Assembly: GCA_963825845.1 (NCBI GenBank) | Contig: CAWGVL010000049.1 | Span: 1-64,000, forward strand | Origin: DASQDN01 sp963825845 | GTDB taxonomy: Bacteria; Acidobacteriota; Terriglobia; Bryobacterales; Bryobacteraceae | DNA: 64,000 nucleotides | Reading direction: 5' to 3' | Shown here: positions 22,741 to 32,512 of the stretch, one piece after another | How the letters are laid out: the number at the start of each line of letters is the position of its first letter | Position numbering within the stretch: the first letter of the stretch is position 1 | Translations under genes and position numbers: made by a program | The notes under the pieces: generated by a model | Told to the model about the DNA's origin: nothing | The model's database searches: none | The model's input: the letters and a program-made list of their open reading frames with translations, nothing else

Positions 22741-24147
22741 CTACGACAGTATCCCGTGGATCAGTTCCCCGTGAACGTCCGTTAACCGCATGTCACGGCC
22801 GCTGAACCGGTACGTCAACCGCTTATGATCGAGGCCCAGTAGATGCAGAATGGTCGCGTGCAAATCATGCACGTGAACTTTGTCCTCGACGGCATAGTAT
22901 CCGAAGTCATCCGTGGCGCCGTGGACGACGCCGGGCTTGAAGCCGCCGCCGGCCATCCACATGGTGAAGCCGAACGGATTGTGATCGCGGCCGACCTCTT
23001 TGGCGTTCACATCGCCCTGGGCGCAGGGCGTACGTCCGAACTCGCCGCCGAAGAGGACAATTGTCTCGTCGAGCAATCCGCGGCTCTTCAGGTCCTTCAA
23101 TAGACCGGCAATGGGCTTGTCTACCGCCCTCGCATTCACACGATGGCCATTGTCCAGCCCCTGGTGCTGATCCCACCTGTCAATTCCCTTCCTCGCCGGC
23201 GTTAACAATTCAATAAAGCGTACTCCGCGCTCCACCATGCGCCGGGCGAGCAGACATTCCCGCCCGAACTCCTCGGTATCAGGATGATCGAGCCCGTACA
23301 GGCTGCGAGTGGTCTCCGTCTCCGACTTCAAATCGAGAAGGTCAGGCACTTCGGATTGCATCCGGAATGCCAGTTCATAGTTGCTGATCGTCGCTTCTAC
23401 ATCCGACAAGCCACCAAACCGATCGAGTACGCCCTTGTTTAAGGATCTCAGCAAACCGAGTTTTGCCTGCTGCGTCTCGGCGGACGCTTCTCGCGGCATC
23501 AGATCGGCAACGGGGTACTGACCTTTGCGAAACAGAGTTCCCTGGTAGCTCGCGGGAAGAAACCCACTGCCGAACAAATCCAGCCCGCCAGGAGGGACGA
23601 GCCCGCTCTCCAAAACGATGAAGCCGGGCAGATTCTTGCATTCGCTGCCGAGCCCGTAGACGACCCATCCGCCCATGCTGGGACGCCCCTGGAAGCCCGA
23701 ACCCGAGTGCATGAAGTAGTTGGCGGCCGTGTGCTCGGAATGGTCGGATACCATGGAGCGCACGATCGTCAGGTCGTCGACACAGGTGGCAACGTTCGGA
23801 AACAGCTCACTGACGGGTGTACCCGATTGGCCGTACTGTTTGAATTCGAAGGGCGATCCCAGACAGTTGTTCCCGATGTTGAACACCGTCGTCGGAGTCT
23901 TCATCGGGATGGGGTTTCCGTGTTCCTGCCGGAGGCGCGGCTTGGGATCGAAGGAGTCAATCTGCGAGACTCCGCCATCCATGAAAAGGAAGATGACGGA
24001 CTTCGCCTTCGCCTTATAATGCGGTGCTTTCGGCTCCAGTGGGTTCACCGCGGCCGATGCTTTCTTGTCGGCTAGCAGGTACGCGAGCGCCAACCCGCCA
24101 AAGCCGTTCGCGCAACGGCATAACATCTCACGACGGCTATGGTACAT
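22741..24147 (-). CDS. DUF1501 protein, Tat-exported
   Basis: Intact, 468 residues from the ATG at 24147, which fits a Tat-like start MYHSRREMLCRCANGFGGLA and overlaps the upstream DUF1553 stop by 11 bp. An in-frame ATG ten codons earlier (24177) lies deeper inside that gene. Family blocks: AKSVIFLFMDGGVSQIDSFD, GRPSMGGWVVYGLGSECKNL, VLFGGEFGRTPCAQG, GRDHNPFGFTMWMAGGGFKP and HDLHATILHLLGLDHKRLTY. It is a paralogue of the DUF1501 protein at 14828-16253 and again follows a PSCyt/DUF1553 gene. Likely a periplasmic enzyme with a sulfatase/phosphatase-like fold. Confidence 0.92.
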   Translation of the reverse strand: MYHSRREMLCRCANGFGGLALAYLLADKKASAAVNPLEPKAPHYKAKAKSVIFLFMDGGVSQIDSFDPKPRLRQEHGNPIPMKTPTTVFNIGNNCLGSPFEFKQYGQSGTPVSELFPNVATCVDDLTIVRSMVSDHSEHTAANYFMHSGSGFQGRPSMGGWVVYGLGSECKNLPGFIVLESGLVPPGGLDLFGSGFLPASYQGTLFRKGQYPVADLMPREASAETQQAKLGLLRSLNKGVLDRFGGLSDVEATISNYELAFRMQSEVPDLLDLKSETETTRSLYGLDHPDTEEFGRECLLARRMVERGVRFIELLTPARKGIDRWDQHQGLDNGHRVNARAVDKPIAGLLKDLKSRGLLDETIVLFGGEFGRTPCAQGDVNAKEVGRDHNPFGFTMWMAGGGFKPGVVHGATDDFGYYAVEDKVHVHDLHATILHLLGLDHKRLTYRFSGRDMRLTDVHGELIHGILS

Positions 24148-26905
24148 ACAGGAACTCCGCGGAATTGAAGAGAACATGCGCTACGTCGGACCAGACGTCC
24201 TGCTCCGGCCGTGCGCCTTGCGCTTTCACAAACGATAGAATCGAGGCGACTTCATTCGGCTCCGCCGGTCTCGCGAACGCCGTGTTATACATCTGCTGCA
24301 CACGCTGATTTGCGTCCGCGGTTTCACCGATCTACCCGGTCGGCCCACTTCGACGCCTGCTGTGCGATGAATTCGTTGTTCATCATAATGAGCGCCTGTG
24401 ACGGCACAGTCGAGACCGTTCGTGTGCCGATCGCGCTGATGGGCGAGGGGTAGTCGAACGCCACGAACAAGGGCGTCATGAAGTTGCGGCGGACCTGGAT
24501 GTAAATGCTCCGCCGACCCGCGCCATCGAGAGGGCCTGTCTTCGGCTTGCCGCGGCCATCCTGATACTGACTGATGTGCGGCGGAACGCTCGGGCCGAAT
24601 AGCGTTTCATCCAGCGTGCCGGCAGTGGCGAGGATGCTGTCGCGGATGGCCTCCGCTTCCAGACGGCGAACGGGCATGTGCTGAAGGAGCTTGTTCGACG
24701 GGTCGAGTTTGGCGGCCGTCTCGCTCGCGTGGCTCGACATCTGGTATGCGCTGCTGAGCACAATCATGCGGTGCATGGCCTTCACGGACCAACCACTCGA
24801 CACGAACTCGCCGGCGAGGTAATCAAGCAATTCGGGATGACTCGGCGTCTCGCCCATTTTGCCGAAGTTGTCGGTTGAACGCACGATGCCGTTTCCGAAG
24901 TGATGCTTCCAGATGCGGTTCACCATCACTCGCGCGGTCAGCGGATTGTCCTTGCTGGCCATCCAGCGTGCGATCTGCAATCGACCACTCCCTGATTCGA
25001 TTGAAGGCTGGTTCTCGCCCGCGACCACCTGCAGGAAATGACGAGGCACAGGGTCGCCGAGGTTCTTGTGGCTGCCTCGGATATGCAGGCGGACATCATG
25101 CGGGTCACGATCTTCCGCGATCATGGCGAACTCGGAGTCCGGAACCTGCGCTTCGAGTTCCCGCCTCTTCGAGAGTAAGCCCTCCGGGATTTCAGGGGTC
25201 GTGCCCGGAGTGTCGATTGTCTCCGGAGGTTTTTGCGAGGACCGAAAAGACGATCTCATCCACAACAATGTGACCGTCACGCGTACGGTCGACAATTTCG
25301 AAGTAGCAGATGCGCTCGCGTTCGAATGTCAGGCGCAGCGTCTTCCACTTCATCGGACCGCCATCCGGGACGATGTGCTGGCCTTTATATCCGTCCGCCA
25401 CAATCGATAAAGCGAAGCCGGCCGCGCTCTTTCAACGTAGGATCAGCCTTGGTCCCTCCGATGCGGACATGCAGGTATAGCTCTTTTCCGGTCTTGAATT
25501 TGGGCGATGTCAAAGTGCCGGAAAAGACATCGGAGCCGGCGGACCGGGAATCGACAGCATCGTTGATCGGGCGCTCACCGAACGCAATGCCCTGCGATAC
25601 CCATTTGCCGAACGATCCCTCGTTGAAGCGCTCGAAGATCTTGTCCTCATCGCGATACGTAATGGTCGCTTTTGACGGTGTCTCGGGCGGCAGCTCACGA
25701 TTCAGCTCGCGGATGCGCCGGCTGAGTTCGTTGATCTTCGCTGTTCGCTCCGGCGTATCGAGCGTCGCCTCGCGAATGTCCGTGCTGTGAAAGACACCCG
25801 CTAATGAGTAGTAGTCCGCCGTGGGGATTGGATCGAATTTGTGGTCGTGACAGCGGGCGCAAGCGACCGTCAGCCCCAGGAACGCCTTACTTGCGACGTC
25901 GATCTGATTGTCGACATCGTCCGCACGCGACTTTTCCGAATCGGTCGCGCTGTTCAGAACCTCGTTGAACCACAGGTGCGTCGTGCCGAGCGGCGACTCG
26001 AGCGATCCTCCATCCTTTCGGACACGCTTTGTGGGCAGCAGGTCGCCCGCAATGTGCTCACGAACGAATTGATCGTACGGAATGTCTTCGTTGAAGGAGC
26101 GGATCACGTAGTCGCGATAGCGCCACGGCTCCCATTTGTCGTTGTCGTACTCATGACCATTCGTTTCGGCGTAGCGAACGAGATCGAGCCAGTGCCTCGC
26201 CCAACGTTCTCCATAGTGCGGAGATGCCAACAGCCGTTCGACCACCTTCTTAAAGGCGTCGGGCGATTTGTCGTCCACAAAGGCCTGCGTCTCTGCCGGA
26301 GTTGGGGGCAGTCCGATCAGGTCGAACGTCACCCTTCGAATCAATGCTCGTCTCTCCGCCGGAGGAGCGGGCTCAAATCCCTGTTGCTCGAGTTTTGCGA
26401 GCAGGAATGCATCGACAGGCGACTGCACCCAGTTCTTATTCTTCACGGCGGGAATCGCGGGACGCTGCACGGGATGAAACGCCCAGAATTTGCGGCCTTC
26501 GGTGAAGTCAATTCCCTTCTTCGCGACCGGTGCGGGCGCGTCTCCCGTCCGGGGATCGGGAGCGCCCATCTTCACCCACGCTTCCAGATCGGCGATCTGT
26601 TCATCCGTCAGTTTGCCGGTCGGGGGCATCTTGAGCTCGTGCTTGTACGAGACAGCCTGGACTAAACGGCTGGAGGCAGGATCCCCGGGAACAATCGCTT
26701 TTCCGCTGTCCCCGCCCTTCAACAGCGCGTCTCGTGTATCGACGCGCAGACCGCCGAGCGGCGTCTGCATTTTGCTGTTATGGCAGCTATAGCACTTAGC
26801 CGCAAATACGGGTCGAATCTTTTTTTCGAAGAACTCGATCCCTTCGGGGGTGGTCTGGGCGACAAGGCTCGACCCGAGGACCAGAAATGAAACGAAGGCT
26901 CGCAT
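24137..26905 (-). CDS. PSCyt1-DUF1549-DUF1553 cytochrome-like protein (about three frameshifts)
   Basis: A signal peptide (MRAFVSFLVLGSSLVAQTTP) precedes a haem domain with CYSCH (VFAAKCYSCHNSKM), DUF1549 (RRVTFDLIGLPPTPAETQAF, RWARHWLDLVRYAETNGHEY, CARCH in ACARCHDHKFDPIPT) and DUF1553 (DNPLTARVMVNRIWKHHFGN, SHPELLDYLAGEFVSSGWSV). The reading frame changes near 25400, near 25220 and near 24325; the restored end reads QQMYNTAFARPAEPNEVASI to a stop at 24137. About 915 residues. Unlike its paralogue at 16250-19343 the middle is not a clear LamG domain. Operon partner of the following DUF1501 gene. Confidence 0.85.
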
Positions 26906-27001
26906 CCCTATTTATCCATTAGATCGTATCTCGCGCGTGCGTGTCGGCTGCGTTGAGTCGATGCAAAAATAGTTGCGCTCATGCGGCTAACCGGCACGAG
27001 A

Positions 27002-27014
27002 GTAGATCGTCTAC
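27002..27014 (+). promoter_or_regulatory. Putative PadR operator 1 (GTAG-N5-CTAC)
   Basis: GTAGATCGTCTAC is an inverted repeat with 5-bp arms. A second copy of the same GTAG-N5-CTAC pattern lies 34 bp further on (centre to centre), just before the padR start codon. Winged-helix PadR dimers bind such repeats and usually repress their own operon. The assignment is inferred from position and symmetry. Confidence 0.5.
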
Positions 27015-27034
27015 CCCCGTGAACAGCGAACTAA

Positions 27035-27049
27035 GGTAGAATGCCTACC
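27035..27049 (+). promoter_or_regulatory. Putative PadR operator 2 overlapping -10
   Basis: GGTAGAATGCCTACC is an inverted repeat with 5-bp arms and the same inner GTAG-N5-CTAC layout as 27002-27014. It contains TAGAAT (27037-27042), a fair -10 hexamer, and ends five bases before the padR ATG at 27054. Binding here would block the promoter. No good -35 was found. Confidence 0.5.
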
Positions 27050-27053
27050 ATCG

Positions 27054-27413
27054 ATGGCAAAACAAACACAAGAGCGCATTGAGCTGCTCCAGGGAACACT
27101 CGACATGCTGATTCTGCGAACGCTGGTGTTTGGGCCGGCGCATGGACACGATATCGCGAAACACATCCAGCGCACCACGGATGATGTCCTCCAGGTGGAG
27201 CACGGATCACTTTATCCGGCGCTGCACCGGTTAGAGAAGAAGGGCTTAGTGCTGTCCAAATGGGAGACCGCGAAGGATCGCAATCGCGAGTTCAAGTACT
27301 ACCGGCTGACCTCGGCTGGGAGAAAGCAGTTGACGGCCGAGGAATCCAAGTGGGCGCGTCTTGCTCACGCGATCGGGCAGGTTCTGGCGCGTCCGGAGGA
27401 GGAGATTTCATGA
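27054..27413 (+). CDS. PadR family transcriptional regulator
   Basis: The 119-residue protein is a typical short PadR winged helix: LLQGTLDMLILRTLVFGPAH, then GHDIAKHIQ, the recognition region VEHGSLYPALHRLEKKGLV and the wing KYYRLTSAGRKQLTAE. In Acidobacteriota such regulators are usually encoded immediately before ADOP permeases, as here (ATGA overlap). Two GTAG-N5-CTAC repeats in front suggest autoregulation of the pair. The inducer is unknown. Confidence 0.95.
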   Translation: MAKQTQERIELLQGTLDMLILRTLVFGPAHGHDIAKHIQRTTDDVLQVEHGSLYPALHRLEKKGLVLSKWETAKDRNREFKYYRLTSAGRKQLTAEESKWARLAHAIGQVLARPEEEIS

Positions 27414-30013
27414 ACCGTAAGCAGCGTGAGCAGGACCTCGCTCGAGAGATAGAGGACCACCTCCAGCTGGAAGCCGAAGAGCGTCAGGCATCCGGTATGA
27501 CATCAGCAGAGTCAGCATACGCGGCGCGAAAGAGCCTCGGAAATGCTACTGCGATCAAAGAGGAGGTGCGAGAAGTTTGGGGATGGATGCGCCTCGAGGC
27601 ATTCAGGCAGGACCTGAAATACGCAACTCGCATGTTCTTCAAGAATCCTGGGTTCACGGCCGTGGCGGTGCTTACGCTGGCACTAGGAATTGGGGCGAAT
27701 ACGGCCATCTTTACCGTGGTGAACTCATTGATGCTCAAGCCGCTGCCGTTCAAAGAGCCCGATCGGCTTGTCGTCCTATCGACAATCTTTCAGCGGCTCA
27801 ACAGCGACCGCGGCGCTGTGTCCTATCCTGACTTCCAGGACTGGAAAGCTCAGACGGACCTGTTTGAAGCGGTGTCGGTGTTCAACCAGGCGAGCTTTGA
27901 GGTCACCGGCAGCAATGAGCCGGAGCGCATAAGGGGTCTGACGGCTGACCACAGCTTCTTCAACGTTTTTACGGACCCGCCGCTAATCGGACGTACGTTC
28001 AGCGTTGAGGAGGATGCGCCGCGGACGAATCGAGTAGTCGTTCTTTCGTACGCGCTGTGGATGCGGCGCTTTGGTGGTGACGGCAGCGTCCTTGGACAAG
28101 TGATTGAACTGGGCGGCGAACCGCACAGAATCATTGGCGTGATGCCGAACAACGCTACGTGGCCCGAAGATGTGGAGATCTTTAAGCCGATCGGGTTTGG
28201 CCAAACACCACCGGATCAGCGGCGTGACAACCATGTTTTTCGTGTGATCGCTCGATTGCAACCCGGAGTTCCCGTCGAGCAGGCGCAGGCAAAGCTAACG
28301 GCGATGGGCACCCGGATCGCGAAGATAGAAACTAACCGGGCCGGGACCAACTGGAAGGTACATCCTTTGTCGAAGTACATCATTGGAGATACTCTCGGGC
28401 GAACGCTATGGATCCTGCTAGCCGCGGTCTTGCTTGTTCTGCTGATCGCGTGTCTGAACGTCGCCAACCTTCTGCTTGCGCGAGGCGCCGGGCGGCAGCG
28501 TGAGGTCGCCATACGCAACGCTCTCGGCGCAGGGTGGAGACGCCTGGCTCGGCAGTTCCTGACGGAAAGCTTTCTGCTTGCCATCACGGGGGGCGTCGCC
28601 GGTGTCATGCTCGGCTACGCTGGTGTCCGTGCCCTCGTAAGATTTGCTCCGACGGGAGTTCCGCGCCTGGATAACGTTCAGATCGATTCCGTTGTCCTGG
28701 GTTTCACGATTCTTTTGTGCCTGCTGACCACGGCGATTTTCGGTCTTGTGCCCGTGCTCAGCGGTTGTCATAATGCGCCGGTTGACGGGATTCGCGACGG
28801 CGGGCGATCGTCGTCGGAAGGGGTGCGCGCCACCCGTCTTCGGAGTGTTCTCGTCGTATCCGAACTGGCGTTGGCAATCATTCTTGTCGCATCCGCCGGA
28901 CTGCTGGTCCGAAGCTTCCAGCGATTGCAACGCGTGGATCCGGGATTTGCGACGAAGAACCTTCTCACCCTTCAGGTGGCTCTGCCCCGGTCGCGATACG
29001 CGGAACGGCCTCAGTTCGTGCAGGGTTTCGACGAGATCACTGAATCGATTCGGCGGGTGCCCGGGGTGGTATCCACGGCGGCCATCAGCTCGCTTCCGAT
29101 CGGAGGTGGCGGATTCTACCTGGGCCGTGTGTTCCTCACGCTTGGTCAGCCAGAGCCCCCCGCATCGAGCGACACGCCAGCGTCGTGGACCGTGATGCAG
29201 CCTCAGGCGCTGGAAACGATGGGCGTCCCGCTGATCTCCGGAAGAGCTTTTGACAATCGCGATACGGAGAAATCGAACCCCGTAATTCTGATTAGCCGAT
29301 CGATGGCGAAGCAGATGTTTCCGAACGAAAATCCCCTCGGCCGCCGCATCCGCTCCTGGCGCGATGAGAACGTGTACCGCGAGATTGTAGGCGTTGTTGG
29401 AGACGTCCGGTACGGCGGCTTGGGACAAGACGTCGTTAACAATGTTTACATACCGTACATGCAGGATAGCTGGCGTGCGATGGTTCTCGTGATCCGCACA
29501 AGCGAACCTCCGGACGCTCTGCTCCGATCCATTCAGGGCGCAATCTGGTCTCGCGATAACAAACTCGCGATCTCAGAAGTACGGACCATGGATCAGATCG
29601 TGAACCGCGAACTCGCACGGCCGCGATTCAGCATGTTTCTCCTGGGTGTCTTCGCCGCAACAGCATTGATTATGGCCGCGATCGGTATCTACGGATTAAT
29701 GGCCTACTCCGTCGCGCAAAGAACGCGGGAGATCGGTATCCGAATGGCGCTTGGAGCGCTTAGGCAAGACATCATTCGGAGTGTTGCTTCGAGCGCGCTC
29801 GGGCTTGCGTTGACGGGTGTAGCCATCGGCATCATTGGAGCTGTTGCGGTCACTCGCACGATGTCGGCTCTGCTCTTCGGTGTCAGTCCAACGGACACGG
29901 GAACATTCGCCTTCGCGGCTGTTTTATTGATTGCCGTCACGATGTTGGCTGCGTTTGTTCCCGCCCGGCGGGCCAGCAAGGTCGATCCGATGATTGCGCT
30001 GCGCTACGAATAG
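27410..30013 (+). CDS. ADOP-type ABC transporter permease (MacB/FtsX tandem)
   Basis: An 867-residue permease. An N-terminal soluble helix typical of ADOPs (EQDLAREIEDHLQLEAEERQ) is followed by a juxtamembrane block and TM1 (TAVAVLTLALGIGANTAIFT), a MacB-like periplasmic domain, an FtsX domain with three membrane segments (ILLAAVLLVLLIACLNVANL), then a repeat of the whole MacB-FtsX unit ending with LAAFVPARRASKVDPMIALR. The start ATG 27410 overlaps the padR stop; the longer open frame from 27260 is antisense-free but overlaps padR in another frame and is rejected. No ATPase gene is adjacent, which is characteristic of these orphan permeases. Transported substrate unknown. Confidence 0.93.
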   Translation: MNRKQREQDLAREIEDHLQLEAEERQASGMTSAESAYAARKSLGNATAIKEEVREVWGWMRLEAFRQDLKYATRMFFKNPGFTAVAVLTLALGIGANTAIFTVVNSLMLKPLPFKEPDRLVVLSTIFQRLNSDRGAVSYPDFQDWKAQTDLFEAVSVFNQASFEVTGSNEPERIRGLTADHSFFNVFTDPPLIGRTFSVEEDAPRTNRVVVLSYALWMRRFGGDGSVLGQVIELGGEPHRIIGVMPNNATWPEDVEIFKPIGFGQTPPDQRRDNHVFRVIARLQPGVPVEQAQAKLTAMGTRIAKIETNRAGTNWKVHPLSKYIIGDTLGRTLWILLAAVLLVLLIACLNVANLLLARGAGRQREVAIRNALGAGWRRLARQFLTESFLLAITGGVAGVMLGYAGVRALVRFAPTGVPRLDNVQIDSVVLGFTILLCLLTTAIFGLVPVLSGCHNAPVDGIRDGGRSSSEGVRATRLRSVLVVSELALAIILVASAGLLVRSFQRLQRVDPGFATKNLLTLQVALPRSRYAERPQFVQGFDEITESIRRVPGVVSTAAISSLPIGGGGFYLGRVFLTLGQPEPPASSDTPASWTVMQPQALETMGVPLISGRAFDNRDTEKSNPVILISRSMAKQMFPNENPLGRRIRSWRDENVYREIVGVVGDVRYGGLGQDVVNNVYIPYMQDSWRAMVLVIRTSEPPDALLRSIQGAIWSRDNKLAISEVRTMDQIVNRELARPRFSMFLLGVFAATALIMAAIGIYGLMAYSVAQRTREIGIRMALGALRQDIIRSVASSALGLALTGVAIGIIGAVAVTRTMSALLFGVSPTDTGTFAFAAVLLIAVTMLAAFVPARRASKVDPMIALRYE

Positions 30014-30022
30014 GCCTGTTCT

Positions 30023-30955
30023 ATGATGGCGGTGGTGCTTCACCGCCGCCACATCCTCTTGGGTCCGCTACTGCCGTGGTTTGTCGCGTGCCGGGGCTCG
30101 GGCGAGAAGGTTATCGCGGTTGTTCCCAAAGCAACATCGCACCTGTTTTTTGTTTCTATCCACGCCGGTGTCGACGCGGCCGCCCGTGAGTTCGGTGTGA
30201 AGACCTTGTGGAACGGGCCCAATGAAGAAACGGATCACGCGCGACAGATCCAGATCGTCGATGCCATGGTTGCGCAGCATGTCGATGGCTTGGCGATATC
30301 GGCTACCGATGAACGAGCGCTCGCGGCTCCGGTTGAGCGCGCGATTCGCGCGGGCATCCCCGTGACCGTGTTCGATTCGGGCGTTAACGCCACCGGCTAC
30401 GTCAGTTTCATTGCGACAGACAATTACGGAGCCGGCTGCACCGCCGCCCGGAGACTCGCCGGACTGATAGGTGGAGGCAGCAAAGTCGGAATGGTGATGC
30501 ACAAGCCCGGCGGAACGTCGACCCTCTTGCGGGAGCAGGGCTTCGAGGAAACGCTGAAAAAGGAATTCCCCAACGTTGCAATCGCAGCGCGCCAGTTTGG
30601 CATGTCGGATCCGTCCCGGTCGCTCACTGCAGCGGAGAACATTCTGACCTCCCAGCCGGGTCTTGGCGGGATCTTCGCATCGAGCGAGCCGAGTTCGCTT
30701 GGCGCAATTCAGGCGATTCGAAGCCGTGGACTGTCCGGTAAGGTGAAACTCATCACGTTTGACACGAGCGAAGAACACGTCTCGGCGCTGAAGGATGGGA
30801 CTATCGATGTCATGCTCGTGCAGGACTCGTTCCGTATCGGCTATGAGGCCGTCCGGTCGATTGCCGACAAACTCGCGGGGCGCACTCCCACGACGAGACT
30901 CGATATCCCGGCACAGCAGATAGTGACGGGCAGACCTCGGCAAACCGGAAGTTGA
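30023..30955 (+). CDS. Periplasmic sugar-binding (RbsB-like) lipoprotein
   Basis: The 310-residue protein has a hydrophobic start ending in a lipobox-like LLPWFVAC (Cys at 23), then the peripla_BP_4 (PF13407) pattern: VIAVVPKATSHLFFVSIHAG, DAMVAQHVDGLAISATDERA, AIRAGIPVTVFDSGVN, a DNYGAGCTAARRLAGLIGG block, GIFASSEPSSLGAIQAIRS and LKDGTIDVMLVQDSFRIGYE. Such proteins deliver ribose-like sugars to an ABC importer, but no permease or ATPase is near. The start codons overlap a hairpin GGCGGTG...CACCGCC (30028-30047), which could affect translation or serve as an end for the upstream transcript. Confidence 0.88.
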   Translation: MMAVVLHRRHILLGPLLPWFVACRGSGEKVIAVVPKATSHLFFVSIHAGVDAAAREFGVKTLWNGPNEETDHARQIQIVDAMVAQHVDGLAISATDERALAAPVERAIRAGIPVTVFDSGVNATGYVSFIATDNYGAGCTAARRLAGLIGGGSKVGMVMHKPGGTSTLLREQGFEETLKKEFPNVAIAARQFGMSDPSRSLTAAENILTSQPGLGGIFASSEPSSLGAIQAIRSRGLSGKVKLITFDTSEEHVSALKDGTIDVMLVQDSFRIGYEAVRSIADKLAGRTPTTRLDIPAQQIVTGRPRQTGS

Positions 30956-31095
30956 TGCCCTTGTTTCGCCAAAGCGCGCCTGATCTGTAGCAATTGCGCG
31001 ATACACTGAAGAGAACCTAGCCGCAAACGGGTATATTCCGGTCTGTCGTTGCCGTGCTGCTCGGGATTTTTTTTCAGCCTGAAGGAGTTCAGTCC

Positions 31096-32454
31096 ATGTC
31101 TAACGAAAACTCTGTGAATCGAAGGGATTTCCTGAGAACCGCGTCCGTCGCCGGATCCCTCACGGGACTGGCCGGGTCGGCTTTCGCCGCCCGTCCCGCG
31201 AAGACCGGCCGTGTACTCGGAGCCAATGACAAGATCAACGTCGGTGTAATCGGTTGCGGAGGTCGCGGAACAGGCGTCGCCACGATTTTCGACAGGGTCG
31301 GTCAGAAGGACGGATCATGCCGGATCGCAGCCGTCTGCGATGTCTACGAGAAGCGCAAAAAGATGAACGCCGACAAGTACGGCGTAAAAGGCTACCTCGA
31401 TTACCGCGAACTGCTCGATAAGGAAGATGTGGATGCGGTCCTGGTTGCCACTCCCGACCACTGGCACGCCACGATCGCTCTGGCTGCGATGGACGCCGGA
31501 AAAGACGTGTACCTCGAGAAACCGATGTGCCACACGATCGACGAGGCAAGGCGTCTCGTAGATACGGTGAAGGAAACGAAGCGTGTGCTGCAGGTCGGAT
31601 CGCAGACGACATCGGGCGATCAGTGGCACAAGGCAAAGAAGGCGATTGCCGATGGGATGCTAGGCCAGATTTTGATGAGCCAGGGCTCATACCACCGCAA
31701 CTCGAAAGAAGGCGAGTGGAACTGGCCCATCGATGCCGGCGCAGGTCCGGAAGGCAAGGGCGAGGATTACATCGATTGGAAGATGTGGCTAGGACCGGCG
31801 GCAAAGCGCTCCTGGGATCCCGACCGTTTCTTCCGTTTCAGAAAATATTGGGATTACTCGGGCGGCATCGCGACGGACCTCTTCTATCACGTTGTAGCGC
31901 CCATGAACATCTGCTGGGGCGAGCCGCAATTTCCTTCTCGGGTGATGTCCGATGGCGGGATCTTTGTCTTCAAGAACCGGCCTGAGAACCCAAGTCTGCC
32001 GGATCGCGAGGTTCCAGACACGTTCTCTCTCATCGGAACCTATGCGAAAGGTCACCAACTCGTTCTCAGCTCATCGATGGCTAACAGCCAGCACATTCCG
32101 GGTCTGATTCGCGGACATGATGCTTCGCTCATCATGGTTGAGCACGGCCGTTTCGAGGGATATTCCCCTCAAATTACGGTCCGGCCCGAGCGGAACGCCA
32201 TCAGCGCCGAGTACAAGCAGAAGTGGGGAGAAGAGGATATCAAGATCCCGGTCGAAGAGAACAATACGCTGGAAGCGCACATCCGTAACTTCTTGAGTTG
32301 CATGCACAGTCGCCAGAAGCCGACGCTGGACGTTGAGACTGGAGCCAAGGCGCAGGTGCTGATTTCGATGGCAGTTCAGTCGTACCGGGAAGGCCGCGTC
32401 CTGTACTTCGACGAGAAGACCTGGAAGGTTTCGCCGAAAGCCTTCAAGGCGTAA
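31096..32454 (+). CDS. Gfo/Idh/MocA family oxidoreductase, Tat-exported
   Basis: From ATG 31096 (GAAGGAG 9 nt upstream) the product has 452 residues. It opens with a twin-arginine signal (NRRDFLRTASVAGSLTGLAG), then a Rossmann NAD-binding motif GVIGCGGRGTG, AVCDVYEKR, VLVATPDHWHATIALAAMDA and the conserved VYLEKPMCHTIDEARRLV, whose Lys is the usual catalytic residue. The C-terminal half is the substrate domain. The longer open frame from 31054 lacks a signal and is less likely. These Tat-exported members are common in Acidobacteriota and planctomycetes and act on sugars or glycosides in the periplasm. Confidence 0.92.
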   Translation: MSNENSVNRRDFLRTASVAGSLTGLAGSAFAARPAKTGRVLGANDKINVGVIGCGGRGTGVATIFDRVGQKDGSCRIAAVCDVYEKRKKMNADKYGVKGYLDYRELLDKEDVDAVLVATPDHWHATIALAAMDAGKDVYLEKPMCHTIDEARRLVDTVKETKRVLQVGSQTTSGDQWHKAKKAIADGMLGQILMSQGSYHRNSKEGEWNWPIDAGAGPEGKGEDYIDWKMWLGPAAKRSWDPDRFFRFRKYWDYSGGIATDLFYHVVAPMNICWGEPQFPSRVMSDGGIFVFKNRPENPSLPDREVPDTFSLIGTYAKGHQLVLSSSMANSQHIPGLIRGHDASLIMVEHGRFEGYSPQITVRPERNAISAEYKQKWGEEDIKIPVEENNTLEAHIRNFLSCMHSRQKPTLDVETGAKAQVLISMAVQSYREGRVLYFDEKTWKVSPKAFKA

Positions 32455-32464
32455 GCGGTTCTAA

Positions 32465-32500
32465 GACGCCGACGGACCCTGCCGGGCTCTCGTCGGCGTC
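32465..32500. terminator. Bidirectional hairpin between convergent oxidoreductase genes
   Basis: GACGCCGACG and CGTCGGCGTC form a perfect 10-bp stem around a 16-nt loop, centred between the two stops at 32454 and 32513. There is no T-tract on either side, so it may stop polymerase with Rho or simply protect the 3' ends. Confidence 0.55.
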
Positions 32501-32512
32501 CTCTCAACTGGC

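Noticed and set aside
27260..27409. Extended N-terminus of the ADOP permease
   Set aside because: It overlaps padR in another frame; the ADOP N-terminal helix begins at 27410.
30028..30047. Hairpin GGCGGTG...CACCGCC as a terminator of the ADOP gene
   Set aside because: No T-tract follows, and it overlaps the start of the next gene; noted only in that entry.
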